Below are positions 1 to 8,045 of a DNA stretch of 47,693 bases, piece after piece. A program made the translations under genes and the position numbers. Positions within the stretch are counted from its first letter, which is position 1. Every line of letters starts with the position of its first letter. The notes beneath the pieces are model-generated. The model did not search any database, had not been told where the DNA came from, and worked only from the letters and a program-made list of their open reading frames with translations. Source of the stretch: Brachyspira sp. (GTDB lineage Bacteria; Spirochaetota; Brachyspiria; Brachyspirales; Brachyspiraceae); NCBI RefSeq assembly GCF_029258575.1, contig NZ_JARHYI010000003.1, forward strand, positions 1-47,693. Direction: 5' to 3'.

Positions 1-27
1 TTTCTGTTGTGTATTATACTGTTTCAT

Positions 28-86
28 AGATATTCCTTTTTGTTTTTTTTAGCAATTTAAATTATAAGGAATATCTCATTTTTTTT
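28..86 (+). terminator. Hairpin plus T-run, possible terminator of an upstream gene
   Basis: AGATATTCCTT (28-38) and AAGGAATATCT (66-76) are a perfect 11-bp inverted repeat with a 27-nt loop, followed by eight T residues (79-86). This fits a rho-independent terminator for a plus-strand transcript entering from outside the window. The left arm can also pair with 102-115, see findings. The long AT-rich loop makes it only moderately convincing. Confidence 0.4.
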
Positions 87-142
87 AAACTAAAAGTGTG
101 CAATATCTATGGAACTTAAACAAAAAGTAAAAAATAATTATG

Positions 143-171
143 TTGCTTTTTTTCCTTTTAATCGTTATAAT
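143..171 (+). promoter_or_regulatory. Candidate sigma-70 promoter of pyrR
   Basis: TTGCTT (143-148) is separated by 17 bp from a perfect TATAAT (166-171). Transcription would start near 178, about 38 nt before the pyrR ATG. No PyrR-type attenuator lies downstream of it. Confidence 0.5.
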
Positions 172-215
172 TTTAAAAATTCATGATTTAGATTAAAGTA
201 TTGAAGGAGTATAAA

Positions 216-743
216 ATGAGAGTTTTACTAAAAGCTGAAGAATATGAAAAAGTGCTTCCTAGATTGGCTGCTGAAATTATTGAAAAAGAGGATATGGAGA
301 AATTAGTTATAGTTGGTATAAGAAGGAGAGGCGATTTTTTGGGTGTGAGATTAAAAAAGCTTTTAGAAGAGAAGATTAAAAAAGATATTCTTATTGGGGC
401 AATAGATATTAATCTTTATAGAGATGATTTATCTATTCTTTCAGAATTTCCTGAAATTAAAGAAACTGATATACCTTTTGATATTACTGGTAAAACTGTA
501 CTTCTTATTGATGATGTGCTTTATACTGGAAGAACTATTAGAGCAGCTCTCAATGCTTTATTTGATTATGGAAGACCTAAAAAAGTATCTTTACTTGTTT
601 TGGTAGATAGATTCGGCAGGGAATTACCTGTATCTGCTAATTATGTCGGAGTTGCTCTTAATGTACCGCAGGATCAATATGTATCTGTAAGGGTAAAAGA
701 GCTTGAAGGGGAGGATTTGGTTTTACTTAAAGATAGAAATTAA
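216..743 (+). CDS. pyrR: PyrR-type bifunctional regulator / uracil phosphoribosyltransferase
   Basis: A 175-residue protein of the type I phosphoribosyltransferase fold. The PRPP-binding loop VLLIDDVLYTGRT (about residues 95-107) and the upstream DINLYRDDLS segment (about 64-73) are PyrR hallmarks; ordinary Upp enzymes have a different loop. PyrR makes UMP from uracil and PRPP and, in many bacteria, binds pyr mRNA leaders in response to UMP. Start: the ATG at 216 has AAGGAG at 204-209 with 6-nt spacing, so an upstream in-frame TTG at 201 is rejected. The gene stands alone: no pyr biosynthetic gene and no recognisable PyrR-binding leader are in view, so its RNA targets, if any, lie elsewhere. 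Family call secure; the regulatory role is inferred. Confidence 0.9.
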   Translation: MRVLLKAEEYEKVLPRLAAEIIEKEDMEKLVIVGIRRRGDFLGVRLKKLLEEKIKKDILIGAIDINLYRDDLSILSEFPEIKETDIPFDITGKTVLLIDDVLYTGRTIRAALNALFDYGRPKKVSLLVLVDRFGRELPVSANYVGVALNVPQDQYVSVRVKELEGEDLVLLKDRN

Positions 744-770
744 AAAATATCGATATTTTTGATAATAAAA

Positions 771-793
771 AAGGGACTTTTTTGAAGTCCCTT
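771..793 (-). terminator. Rho-independent terminator of the acidic-repeat gene
   Basis: AAGGGACTT (771-779) pairs perfectly with AAGTCCCTT (785-793) around a 5-nt loop. Read on the minus strand the hairpin is followed by six T residues, so it best terminates the gene ending at 802. It may also work weakly for pyrR. Confidence 0.8.
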
Positions 794-801
794 ATTCATA
801 T

Positions 802-3800
802 TTAATCTCCAAATTTTCTAAACAGAGATGAATACATATCATAGAACTCTGTTTTGGAGAAATCATTTAAATCTTCAGGAGACATTTTTTCAACAATATT
901 TTTGAAATATCCAAATAGTTTTTTAAATTTATTAATTTCATTTTCTGATAATAATAGATCTGGTTTATTGCTGTAATCATTAGTATTTTCATTGGATTCT
1001 TCAGATTCAAATAATTTTATAGCATGATCTAAATCTGATTGCGTAATTTCTCCATCAAAATCTTCTTCATCAGGAAGTTTATTTTCTTTTTCTTCCATTA
1101 AAATAGATTCATTATCATCACCCAAACTAAATTCTTCTTCAACAGCCACATTGTCATCTAAATTTTCCTTTTCAATAGTTTTTAATTCTTTTTCTTCAGA
1201 CATATTAGTCTCCTTCTTCAAAAGTTCATCCATAGAATCAAAATGTTCTAAAGATTTAGCTTTATTATTATCTTCTTTATTATCATTTTCATTTGTTTTA
1301 TTATTTATTTGTATAAGTTCTATACCGTCTTCGCTATCACCCTTTATTATGTTTTCCAACATATTTAAGTCAGAATCTTTTATTTCATCTATCTGAACAT
1401 TATTTATGTATACAAGATTTTCTAATTCTTCTTCACTTACATCTTCATCTTCAAATTTATCTACATCATCTTGATACATTTCTTTTTCTTCTTCACTCAA
1501 ATCTTCTTCGGCTTGATTCTCTACTTTATTCAAATAACCCTCAAACATATCTTTATCTTCATCTGATAAATCTTCTTCTTCTTCAGCTGTATCTTCTTGT
1601 GTATCAGTTTCTTCTTTTATCTCTTCTAACTCATTATCATTAACTTCAGAAACAGAATAATTATTTTCTCTATAATCATCAGTTATGCCTTCTTCGTTTT
1701 CATTGATATATCCGTCATCTATCTCTTCTAACTCATTATCATTAACTTCAGAAACAGAGTAATTATTTTCTCTATAATCATCAGTTATCTCTTCTTCATC
1801 ACTTTTTGAAGATTCATTATCATTTATATCAATATCTTTAGTTATTAAATCGAGTTCATTTCCTGATAATTGTATTACATTATCATTTTTATCCATTTCT
1901 TCATTTATAAAATTTGATTCATCTATATAATCAACATTATCTATATCAGGTACTATTACATTTTTATTATTATATTGTACATTAATTTCATCTTCTTTAT
2001 CTTTTAAATTATCTTCTTTTATAAGATCTACTTCTTTAGGTTCTTCATCATCTATCTCTGGTAATTCCAAATCTTCATCTACAGTTAAAGAATCATTATC
2101 CTGTATAATTATAGAACTATCATCATCTAAATCTGGTATTTTAATTTCTTCATCATCTATTTTATCTTCTTCTATGTCTTGATTATTGGTAGACTGATTA
2201 TTAAAGAAATCCTGTAAATTAAACTCTTCAACACAATCAAGAATTTCTAATTCTTCTTCTGTCAAACTATCTTTTTCATATACTTCTTTCATAAGAACAT
2301 TTTGTTCCTCAGAATATATATGTTCAACTACATAATTTTGATCTTCAGAAAATACAGCATTTTCCAAATCTATATTATCTTTGGCATAAAAAGTTCTTTT
2401 TACTTTTGTTCCATCTTCTGTTTCTATTAATGTATATTTATCTAATGATAATTCTTCAGAAATATTTTCTTCTTGTACTTCCTGAGAGCTTTGAGTTTCT
2501 TCTTGTGTGTTTTCTAATTCTTCAGTACTTTCAATATCTTCTTCTTTAGAAATTTCCTGCTGAGTAGGATTTTCATTAAGATAATCTTCATCTAAATGAT
2601 TAATATCCAAAAGCTCTTCATCAGAATATTCTTTCATTTCTAATTCATTTTCTTCTTGTATTTCTACTTCCTGAGAGCTTTGAGTTTCTTCCTGTGTTTT
2701 TTCTAATTCTTCGGTACTTTCTTTTTCTAATTCTTTTAAGCTTTCTTCTTTACTGATTTCAAAATCATCTAAACTAATACTTTCTAATTTTTCTAAACTG
2801 CTTTCATAATCTTCTGCAATGTTTTTTTCTTCAGAAGTTTTTGCTTTTTCTTGTATGTCTTCTAATTCTTCTAACCCCTTTTCTATATCTGTTTCTAAAT
2901 CTTCAACAGTTTCTTCTATATTACCTTTTTCATCTGAATCTATATTTTCTTCTAGTTCTTCTAAATCTTCTATACTAATTTTATCTTCTTCAGTTTGAAC
3001 TTCTTCCTGTATATTTTCTAATTCTTTTAAACCTTCTTCTATACTTGTTTCTAAATCTTCTGTGCTAATTTTCTCTTCTTCAGTTTGAACTTTTTCCTGT
3101 ATATTTTCTAATTCTTTTAAACCTTCTTCTATGCTGGTTTCTAAATCTTCTGTGCTAATTTTATCTTCTTCAGTTTGAACTTCTTCTTGTATATTTTCTA
3201 ATTCTTCTAAACTTTCTTCTATACTGGTTTCTAAATCTTCTAAATCTATACATTCTTCTATATTAATTATATCATCTAAATTTATATCATCTACTTCTTC
3301 TTCATTACTTTCCAAATTCAAATTAATGTTCTCATCTACAGTATTTTCATCATTTTCTTTTTTATTTATATTAGATAAACTTTCCTCTAAATTATCCAAT
3401 TCTTCCAAATTCAAACTTATTATTTCATCGGAAGAATCAGTTTTTATATTATTTTCCTCATTTGATTTATCTTTGGTTGCTGTTTCTGTATTAATTTCCT
3501 TATCTTTTTCATCTTCATCATTGTATAAGATATGGTTAATGTCTAGAAGTTCCTCATCTGTATACTCTCTCATTTCTAAACCATGAGCATTATCTTCTTT
3601 TACATCTTCATTATCATCATCTAATTCATTTTGCTGAATATCATCTTCATTTGTATCATCTTCTAATAAATCTAATAAATCATCATCACTATAATTATCA
3701 ACATCATCATAATATTCTTCTACAGATTCATTATCATTATCATCATCATCATCTAAAGGATTAACTTCTTTAAAAGTACTATCTAAATTAAAATCTTCAA

Positions 3801-4335
3801 CGGTTTTAATATCATCAAGTTCATTTTTTAGTAGAATTTCTTCATCTGTTTTTTTATGTACATCAGAATGTATTTCATTAATTATTTCAGACTGTTCAGA
3901 GGATAATTTTTCAGAATCATTAGCCTTTTCAATTTGCCCATCAGTTTTTATACCATCAGGAAATAGTTTTGACATGTCTATTTCAGAATCTGTCAATTGA
4001 TTTGCAACTTCTATATCGCTGTCTGATAAGCTTAAAGTTTCCTGAAGATTTTTATATTTTTTTGTTTCTTCTTCTGAATATGTATCGCTTTCTAACTCTA
4101 TTTTCTGTTCATCTTCAATGTAATTATTAATATTGGCAATATTTTCTTTTTTATATTCTTTGGATGTGATTTTTCCATATATTTTAGGACTGTCTTTATC
4201 TGTATTTCCAACTGATATTACTGGGAATTCATTTTCATTGATTTCTATAGTTCTATCTATAAGTTTGTTTATATCATACTCATTGAGTGAGATGTCTTTA
4301 TTATATTCAAAAATACTAGCGAATTCTTTTTCCAC
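802..4335 (-). CDS. Giant acidic repeat protein, unknown function
   Basis: A 1177-residue protein dominated by Asp, Glu, Ser and Asn. No signal peptide or membrane segment is visible, so it is probably cytoplasmic. About 60 fairly ordinary N-terminal residues come first, then long, probably disordered acidic stretches. These include three 30-residue tandem repeats (core ETSIEEGLKELENIQE, about residues 369-458), a more ordered centre containing KYTLIETEDGTKVKRTFYAK, and an ordered C-terminus with NKFKKLFGYFKNIVEKMS. The motif EMREYTDEELLDINH (residues 254-268) recurs as EMKEYSDEELLDINH (566-580) and in the protein at 13503-16247. The start is GTG at 4335, two bases after the stop of the SLBB-domain gene, so translation is likely coupled. 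I recognise no family. Its size and charge suggest a scaffold, but that is a guess. Confidence 0.8.
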   Translation of the reverse strand: MEKEFASIFEYNKDISLNEYDINKLIDRTIEINENEFPVISVGNTDKDSPKIYGKITSKEYKKENIANINNYIEDEQKIELESDTYSEEETKKYKNLQETLSLSDSDIEVANQLTDSEIDMSKLFPDGIKTDGQIEKANDSEKLSSEQSEIINEIHSDVHKKTDEEILLKNELDDIKTVEDFNLDSTFKEVNPLDDDDDNDNESVEEYYDDVDNYSDDDLLDLLEDDTNEDDIQQNELDDDNEDVKEDNAHGLEMREYTDEELLDINHILYNDEDEKDKEINTETATKDKSNEENNIKTDSSDEIISLNLEELDNLEESLSNINKKENDENTVDENINLNLESNEEEVDDINLDDIINIEECIDLEDLETSIEESLEELENIQEEVQTEEDKISTEDLETSIEEGLKELENIQEKVQTEEEKISTEDLETSIEEGLKELENIQEEVQTEEDKISIEDLEELEENIDSDEKGNIEETVEDLETDIEKGLEELEDIQEKAKTSEEKNIAEDYESSLEKLESISLDDFEISKEESLKELEKESTEELEKTQEETQSSQEVEIQEENELEMKEYSDEELLDINHLDEDYLNENPTQQEISKEEDIESTEELENTQEETQSSQEVQEENISEELSLDKYTLIETEDGTKVKRTFYAKDNIDLENAVFSEDQNYVVEHIYSEEQNVLMKEVYEKDSLTEEELEILDCVEEFNLQDFFNNQSTNNQDIEEDKIDDEEIKIPDLDDDSSIIIQDNDSLTVDEDLELPEIDDEEPKEVDLIKEDNLKDKEDEINVQYNNKNVIVPDIDNVDYIDESNFINEEMDKNDNVIQLSGNELDLITKDIDINDNESSKSDEEEITDDYRENNYSVSEVNDNELEEIDDGYINENEEGITDDYRENNYSVSEVNDNELEEIKEETDTQEDTAEEEEDLSDEDKDMFEGYLNKVENQAEEDLSEEEKEMYQDDVDKFEDEDVSEEELENLVYINNVQIDEIKDSDLNMLENIIKGDSEDGIELIQINNKTNENDNKEDNNKAKSLEHFDSMDELLKKETNMSEEKELKTIEKENLDDNVAVEEEFSLGDDNESILMEEKENKLPDEEDFDGEITQSDLDHAIKLFESEESNENTNDYSNKPDLLLSENEINKFKKLFGYFKNIVEKMSPEDLNDFSKTEFYDMYSSLFRKFGD
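1619..1788 (-). repeat. Duplicated 68-bp segment inside the acidic-repeat gene
   Basis: 1619-1686 and 1721-1788 are nearly identical (one difference seen), offset by 102 bp. Both encode the same block, EITDDYRENNYSVSEV followed by NDNELEEI. The spacing is a multiple of three, so the reading frame is kept. Confidence 0.85.
2962..3231 (-). repeat. Three tandem 90-bp repeats in the acidic-repeat gene
   Basis: Three contiguous 90-bp units each encode 30 residues (core ETSIEEGLKELENIQE followed by a TEE-rich stretch). A fourth diverged unit (ETDIEKGLEELEDIQE) lies downstream in the gene. All are in frame, as expected for unequal crossing-over or slippage under selection for an open frame. Confidence 0.85.
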
Positions 4336-4337
4336 TA

Positions 4338-4655
4338 TCAGTTCTCTTCATAATTTTTTCTTATAGTTGAATATCTTTTTTGTATATTAATCGTAGTATC
4401 ATTTGTTATTGGTGTGTTATAGTCAAATTCAGCAGGTAAAAAACCTAGTTCGGTCATTCCTCCGCAAAGCTCCAAAACTTTTGATACAGAAGTTCCATAT
4501 TTACAAAAATATACTCCCTGATTAACAACCGCTCCTTTTACTGTAATACTAATCAATGTATTATTTGTATCTGTATTTTTATAAAAGAAATTTAATATTA
4601 TACCAAATACAAATATTAATAATGTAAAAGATAAACAAAGTATTCTATCTCTCAT
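4338..4655 (-). CDS. Membrane-anchored SLBB-domain protein, ComEA N-terminal-like
   Basis: A 105-residue protein with one N-terminal hydrophobic anchor (about residues 4-25) and an extracytoplasmic soluble-ligand-binding-beta-grasp (SLBB) domain. The pattern VKGAVVNQGVY, then GTSVSKVLELCGG, then NTPITNDTTINI follows the domain's usual layout. This matches the first half of ComEA, the competence DNA receptor, but the helix-hairpin-helix DNA-binding half is absent. DNA uptake therefore should not be assumed; the domain could bind a glycan or a protein partner. It heads a two-gene operon with the acidic-repeat gene (2-nt gap). No clear SD precedes the ATG. Confidence 0.75.
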   Translation of the reverse strand: MRDRILCLSFTLLIFVFGIILNFFYKNTDTNNTLISITVKGAVVNQGVYFCKYGTSVSKVLELCGGMTELGFLPAEFDYNTPITNDTTINIQKRYSTIRKNYEEN

Positions 4656-4699
4656 AATATTATCGGTTATTTTATTATATAACTAAACCATTTTATTTA

Positions 4700-4728
4700 A
4701 TGATATCATTCTTTTTATTTGTAGTCAA
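4700..4728 (-). promoter_or_regulatory. Candidate promoter of the SLBB / acidic-repeat operon
   Basis: On the minus strand TTGACT (4728-4723), a 17-bp spacer, and TATCAT (4705-4700). The start site would be near 4693, about 38 nt before the ATG at 4655. Confidence 0.5.
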
Positions 4729-4789
4729 GATTTATACAATTAATATATAATTCTTTGTATATTATTATATAAAAATCTTTCTTTTTTGC

Positions 4790-4818
4790 TTGAATATTTA
4801 TATATATAGTAGTATACT
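4790..4818 (+). promoter_or_regulatory. Candidate promoter of the CheX-like gene
   Basis: TTGAAT (4790-4795), a 17-bp spacer, and TATACT (4813-4818). It lies back to back with the minus-strand promoter at 4700-4728 in a 227-bp divergent intergenic region. Confidence 0.5.
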
Positions 4819-4882
4819 GTTAAAAATATTATATTTATTTCCGATAATCATGCGTAAATAAAAATTATATGGTGTTATATAT

Positions 4883-5356
4883 ATGTTTGACTTAGATGTA
4901 GTAAATGCTTTTAGCAAAGGCACAGTAATTATATTAAAAAGTTATTTCAATTCAAAAGTAGGCAAGGGCGATGTGAGAATATACAGAAATGCCAATCATG
5001 TAGGTGGGGTTATTGTTTTTGTAGGTATTACAGGAGATTTGAGTGGAAGACTTATGTTTAATATGAGTAAGGCTACTGCTTTTAAATTAGCTTCAGCTCT
5101 TAATATGGAATCCATAACTACAATAGATGATATATTTATTGCTACTATTAAAGAATTCGTTAATATGGTTGCAGGAAGTGCTATTAATGATTTATCTACA
5201 AAACATATAGATTTGGATATGACGCCTCCTGCTATACTTATGAGTGAGCAGATGTCTATGCTTGAAAAAGAAAATGATAAAATATTATCTATAAATTATA
5301 AAACAGAACTTGGTGAAATATTTATGAATTTAATATTATTCAATCAAACTAAGTGA
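4883..5356 (+). CDS. CheX-like chemotaxis phosphatase family protein
   Basis: A 157-residue protein of the CheC/CheX/FliY fold. The helix with EFVNMVAGSA carries the ExxN pair (E91, N94) that CheX uses to dephosphorylate CheY-P. The two-part layout, with GVIVFVGITGDLSGRL before the helix and a DMTPPAILM strand after it, also fits. Spirochaetes use CheX as the CheY-P phosphatase, and this is either that protein or a paralogue aimed at another receiver. No chemotaxis genes adjoin it; an HD-GYP gene and a degenerate receiver lie within 4 kb. SD support is weak (GGTG, 8 nt upstream). The next gene starts 7 bases after its stop. Confidence 0.75.
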   Translation: MFDLDVVNAFSKGTVIILKSYFNSKVGKGDVRIYRNANHVGGVIVFVGITGDLSGRLMFNMSKATAFKLASALNMESITTIDDIFIATIKEFVNMVAGSAINDLSTKHIDLDMTPPAILMSEQMSMLEKENDKILSINYKTELGEIFMNLILFNQTK

Positions 5357-5363
5357 TAAATTT

Positions 5364-5696
5364 GTGCCTAAACTTATACAATATTCCATACTTATTTTTA
5401 TCTTTTTTTTATCTTTAAAAATTATCATCACTAATATAATGATCTCCAAAAAGGCTAATGCTTTTTTGAATAAATATTTCAAAGATGAAGATAAATTATA
5501 TTCTCTTAAAGAGGTATCAGATGCATTTATATTAGAAGAAGATCATTTTTTAAAACTTTTATCTACTTTAGAAAAATACAATTACTTTTCTTTTTTTAAT
5601 AAGAGAGGTGTAACAATGGTAAAAGATTTCTATTCAAAATATGAGTTGAAATATTTAGTTAGGCTTTTATGTAAAAAACAAAAATTAAAGATTTAA
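5364..5696 (+). CDS. Small membrane-anchored hypothetical protein
   Basis: A 110-residue protein starting at GTG, 7 bases after the CheX-like stop, so it is probably co-translated; the AAGTGA over that stop may serve as SD. One N-terminal membrane helix (about residues 7-27) is followed by a basic, helical cytoplasmic part containing SLKEVSDAF and LLSTLEKYNYFSFFNKRGV, which looks like a small winged-helix or receptor-like fold but cannot be assigned. Its TAA abuts the stop of the convergent HD-GYP gene. Pairing with CheX suggests a membrane partner; this is inference. Confidence 0.6.
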   Translation: MPKLIQYSILIFIFFLSLKIIITNIMISKKANAFLNKYFKDEDKLYSLKEVSDAFILEEDHFLKLLSTLEKYNYFSFFNKRGVTMVKDFYSKYELKYLVRLLCKKQKLKI

Positions 5697-6836
5697 TTAC
5701 ATTATTTCTTTTATAAAGATATCGTTAGAAGTAGATAAATCAACTATTTCCAAGCCATCGCTTACAGTTCCATCCAAATGTTTAACTATAGAAAGTACTG
5801 GTCTTAATGGTAAATTCGGATTTTGTTCTATAACCCTTGCAATGCTTCCATTAGAAAGCTTAACTCTTGTATTATTAGGATAAAAACCTACAGCTTTTTG
5901 AAATGCTTTAACAACATCACTGTCAAAATCTTTTTTGGCAAGCGATATTATTATTTTTACGGCTTTATCAGCAGGACAAGGCACTCCATGTTCTCCTTTT
6001 GTTATTAAATTATTAAATGTATTGCAAATAGATACTATTTTACTGTATAAACTTATATCTTTATTATCTTTTTGAAAAGGGTAACCGCTTCCGTCATATT
6101 TTTCATGATGTTCCAATACTATATCTGCAATATTATCATCTAAATTATCTCTTTTTACCAATTTATATCCCTGAGTAGGGTGCTTCTTTAAAATATTCTC
6201 TTCCTCTTTTGTTAGATTTGATTTAGTAAGAAGACTTTCCTGAATAAGTACCTTTCCTATATCATGAACTAATGCCCCAAGCATAATATTAGCCATATCT
6301 ACTTTAGTAAGATTTAATTCTCCTGCAGTTATTGCAGATAAAGTGGCTACATCTACAGCATGCTTATACATTGTTTCATCTTTTCTCTTTAACATAGATA
6401 GATATGAATGAGCATCTTTATTTTCTACAATAGATGAAAGCATACTATTGACTTCTTTTTTCATCGAATCAAAATCTATACTTCCCCCACTTCTTGCAGT
6501 TTCATATAATAATTTAGTTTTTTCTATGGTAATTTCTTTATTTTTTGCAACTTCTTCACTATCTATTTTTAATATTTTTTTACCGTTTTCTTCTATAACA
6601 CCTCTTAAAACAGCCTTACTACCATCTCCAGATGTATTTACATGATTTTCTTTTTTCAAATCTAAAAGTTCCAATACACTAATAGTTGTAATAGAATTTC
6701 TTTTTAAAGTTTCTATGATATCTTTTGTGATTATAGTTCCAATATCTACTATTCTTTTATCATCGCTATTATATATATTACTTGCTACTTTCATTCCTTC
6801 TTTTACTTCATTTAGTGGTATAGTAATCTTTGGCAT
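5697..6836 (-). CDS. HD-GYP domain protein, probable cyclic-di-GMP phosphodiesterase
   Basis: A 379-residue soluble protein. The N-terminus has a short beta-rich domain of the kind often found before HD-GYP domains (VKEGMKVASNIY, residues 11-22). The catalytic HD-GYP domain runs from about residue 150 to 300 with H159, the HD pair in ALVHDIGKV (191-192), H219, and HHEKYDGSGYP (243-253), so all metal-binding residues and the GYP signature are intact. Such enzymes hydrolyse cyclic-di-GMP, which in spirochaetes affects motility. GAGGA sits 8 nt before the ATG, and a promoter lies at 6883-6910. No receiver domain is fused, so the input signal is unknown. Confidence 0.88.
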   Translation of the reverse strand: MPKITIPLNEVKEGMKVASNIYNSDDKRIVDIGTIITKDIIETLKRNSITTISVLELLDLKKENHVNTSGDGSKAVLRGVIEENGKKILKIDSEEVAKNKEITIEKTKLLYETARSGGSIDFDSMKKEVNSMLSSIVENKDAHSYLSMLKRKDETMYKHAVDVATLSAITAGELNLTKVDMANIMLGALVHDIGKVLIQESLLTKSNLTKEEENILKKHPTQGYKLVKRDNLDDNIADIVLEHHEKYDGSGYPFQKDNKDISLYSKIVSICNTFNNLITKGEHGVPCPADKAVKIIISLAKKDFDSDVVKAFQKAVGFYPNNTRVKLSNGSIARVIEQNPNLPLRPVLSIVKHLDGTVSDGLEIVDLSTSNDIFIKEIM

Positions 6837-6882
6837 TTAAAATATCCTCATAATAAAATAATAAGTCATCATATTGTTCTAT

Positions 6883-6910
6883 ATAATATCATATAGTTGT
6901 ATATTATCAA
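6883..6910 (-). promoter_or_regulatory. Candidate promoter of the HD-GYP gene
   Basis: On the minus strand TTGATA (6910-6905), 16-bp spacer, TATTAT (6888-6883), about 40 nt before the start codon at 6836. Confidence 0.45.
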
Positions 6911-6946
6911 GTAAAATTATGTTAATTTATTAATATAAAAATTAAT

Positions 6947-7957
6947 TTATGTAGTTTTACCAAATCTTATAGAAGTTACATTATATTTATTAAGTCTTAA
7001 TATGAACATTGCTAATATTACAGCTAAAAAGAATGCTGATATTATAAAATAATTAGCTATTGATACACTTGTTTCATTTTTTATACTATTTAATCTTTCT
7101 GATTTTAAATTTATACTCTCATCTACAGCATTAGCAGCAGATATATTTCCGCTTTCCATTAATGAACCTTTTCTCATTCTCAAATTATCTATTTCTTGAA
7201 TAATATTATCGGCTTCTCTATCTTTTTTTATTTTTCCATATAAGCTGTATCCCCAAGTACCTATTCCTATAATTGATAAAATAGATGTTATTATGATAAG
7301 TACAAATATGGCAAATTTCCTTTTTTTTATGCTTAAATTTGATATATTTAATGATTTTGATTTTATTTCTTCAATATGATCTATAAGTTCTTTAGATTCT
7401 GGGTATGTTAATCTAGCTTCTTCCATGCATGATAAAAGATTTAACATAGATTTATATCTTTCTGATCTTTGAAAACCTAAATATAATTTATCTATTTCTT
7501 TTATCTTATCTTCTACAGTATGTTTAACAGTTTTAGGTTTTAAAAAGTATGATTTTTTATTTTTTTTCTTTTTGCTATTATCATATTCTAAAGTTTCTTC
7601 ATTTTCATCTTCATTTTCTAAGAGATTAATATTATCATTTTCATTATTTTCTATGAATCCTTTATCTAATTTTCTTATTCCACCTAATGTACTTTCCTGA
7701 CTTACCGTATTTCCATTCTTATCTTTTACCTGAACTCTTATTCCGAATGTGTTTCTGAACATAGCTTCGGCACTTTCTACACTAGTATCTTTATTTATAA
7801 CTATAAAAGCTTTTTGATTTTTTCTAGGATCTGCTATTTCAAATAGTTTAATATTATCTGATTTATGTGCACCTTTATATATACCAAGTGATATCCCAAA
7901 TTCTCTATCAAAAGCATCAAGCAACTTTGATATTGACATATCTAATGTAATCTTCAT
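6947..7957 (-). CDS. Two-TM hypothetical protein with a small N-terminal soluble domain
   Basis: A 336-residue protein when started at the ATG at 7957, which has GAGGT at 5-nt spacing; an ATG 12 bases upstream has none. Residues 1-97 form a compact domain (LLDAFDREFGISLGIYKG to STLGGIRKL) that I have no name for. A Lys/Asp/Glu-rich linker follows, then a helical part with CMEEARLTYP, a membrane helix (about 215-241), a coiled-coil-prone loop and a second membrane helix (about 301-320). Both soluble ends probably face the same side. It may share a polycistron with the HD-GYP gene 110 bp downstream, although that gene has its own promoter candidate. Function unknown. Confidence 0.65.
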   Translation of the reverse strand: MKITLDMSISKLLDAFDREFGISLGIYKGAHKSDNIKLFEIADPRKNQKAFIVINKDTSVESAEAMFRNTFGIRVQVKDKNGNTVSQESTLGGIRKLDKGFIENNENDNINLLENEDENEETLEYDNSKKKKNKKSYFLKPKTVKHTVEDKIKEIDKLYLGFQRSERYKSMLNLLSCMEEARLTYPESKELIDHIEEIKSKSLNISNLSIKKRKFAIFVLIIITSILSIIGIGTWGYSLYGKIKKDREADNIIQEIDNLRMRKGSLMESGNISAANAVDESINLKSERLNSIKNETSVSIANYFIISAFFLAVILAMFILRLNKYNVTSIRFGKTT

Positions 7958-8045
7958 AATAAACCTCATTAGTGGCTATTTTATAATATTTTACAATAAA
8001 TAAAACATATAATTGTAAAAAAAGAAAAAATATATAACATAATAC

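Noticed and set aside
21-115. PyrR-dependent attenuator
   Set aside because: No PyrR-binding loop consensus is visible, the T-run comes before the second stem partner, and a good promoter lies downstream of the structure.
201-215. In-frame TTG start giving a longer PyrR
   Set aside because: The TTG precedes the SD AAGGAG (204-209), and ATG 216 has ideal spacing and matches the family N-terminus.
2962-3231. CRISPR-like spaced repeats
   Set aside because: The 90-bp units are contiguous, in frame with a 1177-codon gene and have no spacers; they encode protein repeats.
1151-4366. Ser/Phe-rich open frames on the plus strand opposite the acidic gene
   Set aside because: They are antisense images of Glu/Asp/Lys codons, without SD sites or recognisable domains.
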